Assembly (NCBI GenBank): GCA_002172355.2
Contig: NHGH02000032.1
Span: 5,769 to 14,847 of the forward strand
Length of the DNA: 9,079 nt
DNA from: Euryarchaeota archaeon TMED132
Lineage (GTDB): Archaea; Thermoplasmatota; Poseidoniia; Poseidoniales; Poseidoniaceae
Direction: 5' to 3'
Shown: in pieces, positions 1 to 7,065 of the stretch
Position numbering within the stretch: position 1 is the first letter of the stretch
How the letters are laid out: every line of letters starts with the position of its first letter
Notes under the pieces: model-generated
Databases searched by the model: none
What the model saw: the letters and a program-made list of their open reading frames with translations, nothing else
Told to the model about the DNA's origin: nothing
Program-made: the position numbers and the translations under genes

Positions 1-1706
1 ATTCTAGCACCTGCGCCAGGTTCTGTGATCGCTTCTAATTCATCTGCCAGTATCAATTTTGGAGTTGGGTCGCTAACCACATCTGCGAGTTCAACAAGGG
101 TTTGTTCTAGAGCGCCCGCGCTTTGAGTACCACCTGCCTTCGCCAAAATATGCAAGGATTCAACACCACCTACTTTTGCCTTATCAGCAGGAACTGGAAG
201 ACCCATATGAGCAAGAATACAGGTGTGTGCAAGTAACTCAAGCAAGGTGGTTTTTCCTCCAGAATTAGCACCTGTCAGCAAGGATAAATTCTGTCTATCT
301 CCTTTTTGAGCCGCTTCTCCAAGACCATAAGTCACTGGGTCTGGTTCGAGTCCTAGCATGATATGCCTGCCATTTTCAACCCAGATTCCGTGCGAAACAA
401 TTTCTGGCATATTACATCCATAATGTTGTGCCCACCTAGCTATTGCCAACCACTGTTCACATTCGATTAAATTTCTAATTCCATCTTCGCATAAACTCTT
501 GAGAGGACCGAGTTTTCTGGCCATATTATAGACGTGGTCTGCTTGTTGAGCCTTGAGTTTTTCTTCCAATGCTGAATCGATTCTATCTATTACTTGGCGG
601 TCGATTTTTGCAGGCCAATCCGAGGTGAAAATTACTGGTGGACTTCGAATCCCGGTTCCTTGAAGTAACTCCGAAAATTGATTTGTCGCCTCTTGCATGG
701 CTTCATCGATTACATGACCGGTTACTTCTTTCAATTTACGTTGAAAGCCCGCTCCATCAGAAAGTGCCTCAAGTAATTCAGAGCCACTAAGTGCCAACTT
801 AGCATCATTCATGGCTTGTTCAACCTGTTGGTGGACTTGAGTTTGGAGATTCTTAGTAAATGGCCAAATCTGGTCTTTAACCTGTTCTGCTTTTGCTATG
901 TCACCTTCATCGTATAGCATTTGGAGTAATTCCGGAAGTTGTGAAAGTCCCGTAGTAGATTCACTGAGTAGTCCAAGAAATTCATGGTCGATTGAACCGG
1001 ACCTCAGCAAATTAATGGTACTGGATAAGCATTCTAATATTCGCTTATTATTGGTGAACCAGTCAAGGGTTCTTTCGGGTAGTATCACCTCATCTTTTGG
1101 AGAACTACCTAGAACAATCCACCCATCGGGAACTTGAGAGGGAGCACCGCTGCCAATCCATGTTACCGATTTGAAAACAGTGTAGTCTTTCCACGTCTCT
1201 CCATCTGAAGGAGTGAGAACTCTACAATATTTCTTCAGATGTTCTCTTGGTTCATGACTAACTACAACACGCTGATATCTTTCTATGGTATTTCTTGTAG
1301 CCCCAAGACTACGAAATGATGAGTTAAGGCTTTTTTCAATTTGAGGGAGTGTTTTCAAAAAATCCATTGCGGTTATTATTTTATTTCTCCTTGTGGTAAT
1401 ATCCCTTATCGGAGTTAGTAATTGCATTCTATCGCGAGTTGCTGCACAGGCTGCAAAGCCCGATATTTGTTGAATTAACTTTTGATGTAATTTAACCGAC
1501 TCTTTAGTCGCAAGGAATTGACCATCATCGCCAGCAACACTTCTTGCCAATGATAATGCTCGTTTAGGAGAAAGGCCTTCAACTTCGGCAATTCGACCTA
1601 TGTCTCCTGCTTTTAGATAGTCGATTGCGAGTTGCTCTGAACCAAAATGATCTGTAATCTTCTTAGCTAATCTTTCTCCGACACCTGGTAATAAACTTAG
1701 CACCAT
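1..1706 (-). CDS. MutS-related ATPase with N-terminal helix-hairpin-helix (archaeal MutS2-like), 3' end outside window
   Basis: An open frame of about 568 codons runs off the left edge, so the C-terminus is missing. Residues about 4-55 form a helix-hairpin-helix pair: LLPGVGERLAKKI, then a second unit around EVEGLSPKRALSLAR. A helical middle region follows. The ATPase domain has Walker A TGANSGGKTT near residues 477-486 and Walker B LILADELEAITEPGAGAR near 550-568, just before the edge. The Walker B lacks the DE..GT signature of true MutS, and there is no MutS mismatch-binding domain I. This fits the archaeal MutS2-like group (DNA-binding ATPases of unclear role) better than canonical mismatch repair. 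ATG 1706 is preferred because HhH-containing relatives, as I remember them, start just before the PGVG motif. In-frame ATGs at 1793 and 1823 and a GTG at 1775 would overlap the upstream gene. It is the last visible gene of a three-gene minus-strand run. Family is confident; function and start less so. Confidence 0.85.
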   Translation of the reverse strand, partial: MVLSLLPGVGERLAKKITDHFGSEQLAIDYLKAGDIGRIAEVEGLSPKRALSLARSVAGDDGQFLATKESVKLHQKLIQQISGFAACAATRDRMQLLTPIRDITTRRNKIITAMDFLKTLPQIEKSLNSSFRSLGATRNTIERYQRVVVSHEPREHLKKYCRVLTPSDGETWKDYTVFKSVTWIGSGAPSQVPDGWIVLGSSPKDEVILPERTLDWFTNNKRILECLSSTINLLRSGSIDHEFLGLLSESTTGLSQLPELLQMLYDEGDIAKAEQVKDQIWPFTKNLQTQVHQQVEQAMNDAKLALSGSELLEALSDGAGFQRKLKEVTGHVIDEAMQEATNQFSELLQGTGIRSPPVIFTSDWPAKIDRQVIDRIDSALEEKLKAQQADHVYNMARKLGPLKSLCEDGIRNLIECEQWLAIARWAQHYGCNMPEIVSHGIWVENGRHIMLGLEPDPVTYGLGEAAQKGDRQNLSLLTGANSGGKTTLLELLAHTCILAHMGLPVPADKAKVGGVESLHILAKAGGTQSAGALEQTLVELADVVSDPTPKLILADELEAITEPGAGAR

Positions 1707-1758
1707 GTGACTAATTGTTTGCCATCGGCTTAAGAGAATAGTGCTTGAAAACCAGCAA

Positions 1759-3567
1759 TTAACAACTTCTGACACCTTCTGTTGAAGGTTCATAGTTTTG
1801 CATCGGGGCCTTGAATAATTCATCACATGTTCTCTTAACGATTGGTAATGTCAATGTCGATTCATCCCAATCAATTGAATATCCTCCAACTGAAGAGGAG
1901 GAAGGAACGTAATCTTGCCCAGTTTGAGTCATTACTATGGTAATTGATTCACCTGCTGAAAGGAAAACATCCATCGGCATAAATTCCATGTATCCAGTGA
2001 CTTCAACATAAGGAATCAATGTCAGTTGTCCATCTCGACCACCAGCATGGAATCTATAATCCATAACTGCATGACCTAGCCTCATGCCATTATCATCCCT
2101 CATTTCCAAATAGCCATGGGCACCATTTAGAGTACTTGGGGTTATAGGAATATGGAATGTTGGCATACCTGCAATGTAGATATCCTCCTCAAAAGGACCG
2201 TAAGACATAGTGATAGTTGAAGGAGCAGATATAGCATCACCATCAGGCATCAGTTCAGCACCATTGATTGTAATATACTCAGTATCAAGTGCAGGATAGG
2301 TCGATTCAAATCGCCATCCACCTCGATTGTCTTGCATCTCTACACCCAAAGTAGGCTCTCTACCTTCGCCTTTCAAGTACCAATCAAACCAGTAAAGCAT
2401 CTCATCAGCCCAATCCCATCTTAGAGTATATGGATAAGCCTCTGCCCCTTCACCAGAACCTTGTGAACTATGACCTGAAACCCGGTCTGGATAATCGTGA
2501 GCCCATTGGCCAGCCAGTGTTTTAACTTCAATTCCAGCCTCTTCCATGATTTGGTGGGTTGGGAAAGCCATGTGAGGGTCTACGTTCCAATCCTGCATTC
2601 CTTGAATGATGTAAACTGAGCCTTGATAATTTTGTACAACTCTACCTAGAAATGACCTTTCCGTCCAGTAAGTATTTCCTGCAAAGTCCACCATTCCGCC
2701 GGTTTGATATGCGAGAGGTCCGTTGACATATCCTTCAACATATCCTTCACATAGATTCTCAGTATCATCTACATCACCATCGATACCAAATGAACCATAG
2801 ACTCCATTGTGCATTATCGCACCACGTGCTTCCATACTTCCATTTCTCCACATTAATTCGTGAACTCCAATGAGGCCAGACATAGGAACTATTGTCGAAA
2901 GATATGGATTGCCAAAAGTTGCCGCTTGCCAAGGGGTACTACCATCGTATGACTTGCCGATCATGCCGACTTTACCGTTTGACCAAGGTTGTTCACCAAG
3001 CCACGAAACTGCAGCATCTATTCCTCTTTGTTCATCAGTACCCATCAAATCCATACAATGATTTGAATTACCAGTTCCAAATACTGAGACTTGAGCAACA
3101 CCATATCCGTGAGGGACGTAATTCTCGATAAGGAAACGACCTAAGCGGTCAGCAGGGGTTGTCGCTGAAACATCACCATCGTCATAATAAGGTCCAACTT
3201 CTGAAATAACTGGGACTTTACATTCTTCAGATAAATTACTGGCGGTAAAGTCACACCCTTCTATTACTGGTAGCCATAGTCCAAGGTGAACTTCTGCACC
3301 TCCAGTAATTCCTGCACCACCATCTGATGCAGTGATTGAGGGAACTGAAACATATACTGATTGAACAGTACCAATCTCGTATAGGCCAGGCATTGAAACA
3401 CGGCTAAATGAATCATTATCTTCATACTCAAGGTCTGCTCTGTCCCATGGTTCAGGATAGATATCGTCCACATCATTCATCGAATCCATGGCTTCGTCTT
3501 CGCCTAAACAACCCGAAAGGCTTGCACTAAGCATAACCAAAAGAATCAGCCATGGGCGGAAGTCCAT
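1759..3567 (-). CDS. Secreted lipoprotein, S15 family (Xaa-Pro dipeptidyl-peptidase / CocE-type hydrolase)
   Basis: The 602-residue protein is exported: a hydrophobic N-terminus ends in lipobox LSGC with Cys20 as the likely lipid anchor, followed by an acidic linker. The alpha/beta-hydrolase core (about 65-400) has its nucleophile Ser206 in GKSYDGS, preceded by WSNGKVGMI as in PepX-type enzymes. Asp326 lies in GMQDWNVDP, a close match to the PepX acid motif, and His357 lies in GQWAHDYP. All three triad residues are therefore present. Residues about 405-575 form the beta-rich C-terminal jelly-roll domain of this family. The expected role is hydrolysis of X-Pro peptides, or of esters or acyl-amides, at the outer face of the membrane. 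Substrate cannot be assigned because S15 includes dipeptidyl-peptidases, cocaine esterase and glutaryl acylases. Besides Cys20 there are six cysteines (105, 116, 171, 273, 581, 602), which could form three disulfides. It lies 56 bp downstream of thioredoxin and 52 bp upstream of the MutS-like gene. Confidence 0.93.
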   Translation of the reverse strand: MDFRPWLILLVMLSASLSGCLGEDEAMDSMNDVDDIYPEPWDRADLEYEDNDSFSRVSMPGLYEIGTVQSVYVSVPSITASDGGAGITGGAEVHLGLWLPVIEGCDFTASNLSEECKVPVISEVGPYYDDGDVSATTPADRLGRFLIENYVPHGYGVAQVSVFGTGNSNHCMDLMGTDEQRGIDAAVSWLGEQPWSNGKVGMIGKSYDGSTPWQAATFGNPYLSTIVPMSGLIGVHELMWRNGSMEARGAIMHNGVYGSFGIDGDVDDTENLCEGYVEGYVNGPLAYQTGGMVDFAGNTYWTERSFLGRVVQNYQGSVYIIQGMQDWNVDPHMAFPTHQIMEEAGIEVKTLAGQWAHDYPDRVSGHSSQGSGEGAEAYPYTLRWDWADEMLYWFDWYLKGEGREPTLGVEMQDNRGGWRFESTYPALDTEYITINGAELMPDGDAISAPSTITMSYGPFEEDIYIAGMPTFHIPITPSTLNGAHGYLEMRDDNGMRLGHAVMDYRFHAGGRDGQLTLIPYVEVTGYMEFMPMDVFLSAGESITIVMTQTGQDYVPSSSSVGGYSIDWDESTLTLPIVKRTCDELFKAPMQNYEPSTEGVRSC

Positions 3568-3623
3568 GCAACAATGCCAACATCATTAATTCTTGAACTC
3601 ATCGCATTGATGAACAATACAAA

Positions 3624-3998
3624 TCATTCGGTTTTCTCTTGCTCTCGCTTGGCTAATTCTTCACGAACTTCATCCATGTCAAGACCTATTAGCATATTTA
3701 CCAAATCGCGAAGAGCGTCTTCAGGTAATGCTCCTGGTTGCATAAAAACTCCAATTTCTTCCTTGAATGCAATTGTTGTAGGGATTGACCTAATATTGAA
3801 TAAACGTCCAAGTTCTGGTTGTGCTTCGGTATCGATTTTACCAAAAACTACATCTGGGAACTCTTCAGAGACCTTCTCATAAACTGGGCCATATGCTTTG
3901 CAAGGCCCACACCATTCAGCCCAAAAGTCGAGAATTACCAATTTATTTGATTCTATAGTTTCTGCAAACATAGGTTCTGATATTTCTAAAGTCGCCAT
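3624..3998 (-). CDS. Thioredoxin
   Basis: This is a 124-residue single-domain thioredoxin with no signal peptide, so it should act in the cytoplasm as a disulfide reductant. The active site WAEWCGPCK has redox cysteines 30 and 33. The cis-proline loop IRSIPTT (Pro73) and the beta-strand/helix order match the family. The core ends near residue 105. A charged helical tail of about 20 residues follows (rich in Glu, Lys and Arg), slightly longer than in a minimal thioredoxin. The ATG at 3998 sits directly before the first beta strand and is the natural start. It is the first gene of a minus-strand run with the S15 lipoprotein and the MutS-like ATPase, and is divergent from the amidohydrolase. A dedicated link to disulfides in the neighbouring lipoprotein is possible but unproven, since the two proteins are predicted on opposite sides of the membrane. 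Confidence 0.95.
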   Translation of the reverse strand: MATLEISEPMFAETIESNKLVILDFWAEWCGPCKAYGPVYEKVSEEFPDVVFGKIDTEAQPELGRLFNIRSIPTTIAFKEEIGVFMQPGALPEDALRDLVNMLIGLDMDEVREELAKREQEKTE

Positions 3999-4047
3999 GA
4001 AGCCTACCCTTTAGAATAGAGTCTATCATGTAATCGCAACAAAAACT
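3999..4047. promoter_or_regulatory. Divergent intergenic spacer, thioredoxin / amidohydrolase
   Basis: These 49 bp separate two divergent start codons, so the promoters for both genes must lie here or slightly inside the coding ends. The spacer is AT-rich (for example TTAGAATAG at 4011-4019 and TATCATGTAA at 4024-4033), but no clear TATA/BRE pair at leaderless spacing stands out for either gene. No strong Shine-Dalgarno precedes either ATG. If the amidohydrolase starts at the internal ATG 4090, TTTAATTC (4056-4063) lies about 27-34 bp upstream and would suit a leaderless transcript. Assignment as a promoter region rests on gene arrangement only. Confidence 0.4.
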
Positions 4048-7000
4048 ATGACCCGTTTAATTCATGTGCTATACCAACAACGCCACATAATGCGCAGACC
4101 CGTAGTGACCATAGCAATACTCGCAATTATGATTCTAGCCCCTTGGTCATTATCTACCTCATCTCTCGATGATAGCGAACAAAGCATGGCTAATGGCAGG
4201 GCAGCAAACATAGTAATTTCTGAACTACTTGTCAGCCCTAATAATTTAGTTTCAAACTCATCTTCAGGCAATATGAATGTATACAATGCGACTGACTGGA
4301 ATGGAGATGGGGACTACGGAAAATATAGTGACCAATTTATCGAAATATGGAACTCTGGAGATTCTACTATCGAAGTATCTGATTGGGTATTATCGACAAC
4401 AAGTGGTAGCCCCCCATGTCAATTAGCCTGGAATACCAACATTTCAGCAAATGAAAGAATAGTAGTATTTAGAGCAGATTCTGATTTGGATCTTAGTTAC
4501 TTTGACGGTGAAACTGTGACTATTTCGGATGATTCAGGAAATGTCGTAGACACCATGACTTTTCCTGAAACGGATTCATTCTATGGCAAGTCATATGTTG
4601 AAGATTCAAGTGGCAATTTAGTAAAAGTAACTCCAACACCGGGCTGGGGACCTAATGATAACGCAACATATACAGTAGCACAAAATATCGTTAAATGTTT
4701 CAAAGTCTCTAACACAGATTCATCTCGAGCATTCCTTCTTCAAGGAAGAGTAGTTACTATGGAAAGCGAAACCAGTGTCATCAACCAAGGAAATGTAATG
4801 GTTAGAGATGGAAAGATAACTGGCGTTTGGTCCTCTGCTGACCAACCTCCTGCAGGGGTTGACTTCTCTAATGTACCAATAATCGAAACCGATGGAACAA
4901 TCTATCCTGGTTTAATCGACCTACACAATCATATGCACTACAACCACATTCCTTTGTGGGATTTCAATGTTCATCTAAATGAAAATCAACGTTCAGAAGA
5001 AGGCGGTTACACCAATAGATACCAATGGGGAGATAACTGGGATTATGGGCCGAGCATTACATGGATGAAGAACAATGTCCAAGATAGAGACCGATGGGAC
5101 ATGGCAAGTGAACAAATGAAATATGCTGAAGTTCAACTGGTAGCTGGTGGAGTCACTGCGGTACAAGGCTCTCCAAGTTCAGGCACACAAGCATGGGATA
5201 GTATTCTTGCTCGAAATGTAGAACTGTATAACTTTGGACAAGATAATGTCCAAACATGTGCTGTTTGTTCTTGGAATGAAAACTCATACAATTCACAAGC
5301 TAAACTCGATGATATGGCTGATGGAGACCTCGAAGCCTGGTTCATACACCTCTCAGAAGGTGTAGATTCTTCCAGTAAGCAAGAATTCGATGATTTATAC
5401 GCCAAGGGTCTTGTCAAGGAACAAACAATGGTAATACACGGAACTGGACTTGATAGAAGTCAATTTGATAAGATGGCTGCGGTAAATGCTGACTTGATTT
5501 GGTCTCCATTATCCAATCTGCTGCTTTACGGCGATACTACAGATGTAGTAGAAGTAGATAATGCAGGTGTTAGAATTTCAATCGCCCCAGATTGGGGACC
5601 TAGTGGTTCCAAGAGCAATCTACACGAATTGAAGACTGCAGATTTATGGAATACTGAATCACTAAACAATCACTTCTCAAATTATGAATTAGCACAGATG
5701 GTTACTTCAAATCCTGCTGCAGCAACTGGATGGGGTAATTTTGTTGGACAAGTAAAGGCTGACTTGTATGCTGATTTGGTAGTTATTGACACATTCCACG
5801 AAGACCCTTACAGGAACTTAATTGAAGCGATAGATGCTGATATACGCTTGACTGTTATTCAAGGAAAAGCAGTATTTGGAGACGTTGATATCATGCAAGA
5901 ACTTCAAGGTGATGATTGGGAGTATCTCAATGGAATGGATTTCCAAAAGGCTGTCGATATAACCTCAATGACTGAAGTTGATGGTTCTCAAACATTTCAG
6001 GAAATCGAATCTGGACTTGCTATGGCAATGCGTAATGAATTTGAAGACATCAAGGCAAATTGGGCTGACGTTGATGGAATGACTGACACAGAAATCAATA
6101 CTTGGTTAGGAACTACATTTGATGGAGATTATCGAGATGAAGTAAATCACTTGAAGAATCTAACATTAGACCCAATTTATACAACTGGAGATGATCGATA
6201 CTTCGATGTAATCAACAGATCAAGTCATGCTAATTTCCATATCGATTTGGGTAAATTATTATACGATAATTACTATGATATTGAAATGGTAAATGGCGAC
6301 AGAGTAAATGTAAATGTTCAACTTCCTGATGATACTTCGAATCCTGGTGATAACAATAACAATGGAGGCGGAAACACGGTTCTTCCAGGCCCTGATGATA
6401 ATAGTGGAACTGATAATACTGACAACACAGACAATACAGATAATTCTGGTACCAATCAAGAACCTAATGCACCAAGTGGTAGCAATGATGATGAATTCGC
6501 TGATGAAAGTGAGGCTGAAGAAAATACTAAGCGTCAATTGATGCTTATTTTAGCAGTCATAGTGATCGGAATGATGTTTGCTCTATTCATTGTTAGCAAA
6601 ACCAGTGGAGATGAGTTATTGGAATCTGGAGAAGCGGTAATAGAAAAGATGTGGGATGATGAAAATCCAGAACCTGATGCAGAAGAAAATGTTAATGATT
6701 CTGCTGCCTCAGTTGAAGAAGATTCAACCAGTAGTGAAACTGTAGACACCAGTCAAAGTGATGAAACCAAGCAAAAGGTTGCTAATGCGATGAAGAGTGC
6801 TGGCCTTTCAGCTGTACGAATGTTTGCAAAGATTGACCAAACTTCAGATGGTTTTGTCTCAAGACGTGAACTTAGAACTGCAGTCTCTGGAATCCTAAAA
6901 GGCAATGTCAAGATGAAAGATATTGATGCAATGATGACTACCTTTGATACAAATGCTGATGGTGTTATCAGCCTAGATGAGTTCCTTGCAGAGATGGAAG

Positions 7001-7059
7001 AAAAGCAATCATTTATCCCTAAACTTCCGGAACTTGCTCCACCGCCTAAGAAGAAGTAG
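4048..7059 (+). CDS. Membrane-tethered extracellular amidohydrolase with lamin-tail domain and C-terminal EF-hand pair
   Basis: Residue numbers count from ATG 4048. Order: signal peptide (hydrophobic core about 18-38); lamin-tail-like domain (about 52-205) with an acidic DWNGDGD loop at 83-89; metal-dependent amidohydrolase (about 226-615); unassigned, partly helical region (616-760); Asp/Asn/Thr/Gly-rich linker (761-828); membrane helix (831-850); acidic stretch (855-905); two EF-hands. Amidohydrolase residues visible are H293 and H295 (DLHNHMH), H434xxE437 (FIHLSEG), H464 (VIHGTG), SPLSN (486-490) and D515 (APDWGPSGSKSN). These match subtype-III mononuclear enzymes such as SAH/MTA deaminases and ATZ/TRZ hydrolases; no carboxylated Lys is evident. 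The EF loops are DQTSDGFVSRRE (930-941) and DTNADGVISLDE (967-978). Predicted topology puts the enzyme outside and the EF-hands in the cytoplasm. The substrate is unknown. ATG 4090 (residue 15, MRRP) would give a shorter, more typical signal peptide. It is convergent with cysS. Confidence 0.9.
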   Translation: MTRLIHVLYQQRHIMRRPVVTIAILAIMILAPWSLSTSSLDDSEQSMANGRAANIVISELLVSPNNLVSNSSSGNMNVYNATDWNGDGDYGKYSDQFIEIWNSGDSTIEVSDWVLSTTSGSPPCQLAWNTNISANERIVVFRADSDLDLSYFDGETVTISDDSGNVVDTMTFPETDSFYGKSYVEDSSGNLVKVTPTPGWGPNDNATYTVAQNIVKCFKVSNTDSSRAFLLQGRVVTMESETSVINQGNVMVRDGKITGVWSSADQPPAGVDFSNVPIIETDGTIYPGLIDLHNHMHYNHIPLWDFNVHLNENQRSEEGGYTNRYQWGDNWDYGPSITWMKNNVQDRDRWDMASEQMKYAEVQLVAGGVTAVQGSPSSGTQAWDSILARNVELYNFGQDNVQTCAVCSWNENSYNSQAKLDDMADGDLEAWFIHLSEGVDSSSKQEFDDLYAKGLVKEQTMVIHGTGLDRSQFDKMAAVNADLIWSPLSNLLLYGDTTDVVEVDNAGVRISIAPDWGPSGSKSNLHELKTADLWNTESLNNHFSNYELAQMVTSNPAAATGWGNFVGQVKADLYADLVVIDTFHEDPYRNLIEAIDADIRLTVIQGKAVFGDVDIMQELQGDDWEYLNGMDFQKAVDITSMTEVDGSQTFQEIESGLAMAMRNEFEDIKANWADVDGMTDTEINTWLGTTFDGDYRDEVNHLKNLTLDPIYTTGDDRYFDVINRSSHANFHIDLGKLLYDNYYDIEMVNGDRVNVNVQLPDDTSNPGDNNNNGGGNTVLPGPDDNSGTDNTDNTDNTDNSGTNQEPNAPSGSNDDEFADESEAEENTKRQLMLILAVIVIGMMFALFIVSKTSGDELLESGEAVIEKMWDDENPEPDAEENVNDSAASVEEDSTSSETVDTSQSDETKQKVANAMKSAGLSAVRMFAKIDQTSDGFVSRRELRTAVSGILKGNVKMKDIDAMMTTFDTNADGVISLDEFLAEMEEKQSFIPKLPELAPPPKKK
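6412..6447 (+). repeat. Degenerate 9-bp tandem repeat encoding (Asp-Asn-Thr)n linker
   Basis: Four in-frame copies of a GAYAAYACW-like unit (GATAATACT, GACAACACA, GACAATACA, GATAATTCT) encode DNTDNTDNTDNS at residues 789-800 of the amidohydrolase. Third-position variation shows the copies have diverged or are selected at the protein level. The repeat sits in the flexible linker between the extracellular part and the membrane helix. Its length could vary between strains. Confidence 0.75.
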
Positions 7060-7065
7060 TTCTAA

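Noticed and set aside
898..1137. 79-codon plus-strand open frame
   Set aside because: It lies wholly antisense to the MutS-like gene, has Ser-rich shadow composition and no recognisable domain.
2870..3131. Two overlapping plus-strand open frames inside the S15 lipoprotein gene
   Set aside because: They are antisense shadows of a strongly supported gene with intact catalytic motifs.
3581..3600. AT-rich patch upstream of the S15 lipoprotein gene as a separate promoter
   Set aside because: TTAAT lies about 20 bp before the ATG, too close and too short to tell from background in AT-rich DNA.
6259..6541. Minus-strand Ile/Val-rich frame that looks membrane-like, and a plus-strand frame of similar extent
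   Set aside because: Both are shadows of the Asp/Asn/Thr-rich linker. Antisense of GAT/AAT codons gives Ile and Val, so the hydrophobic look is an artefact.
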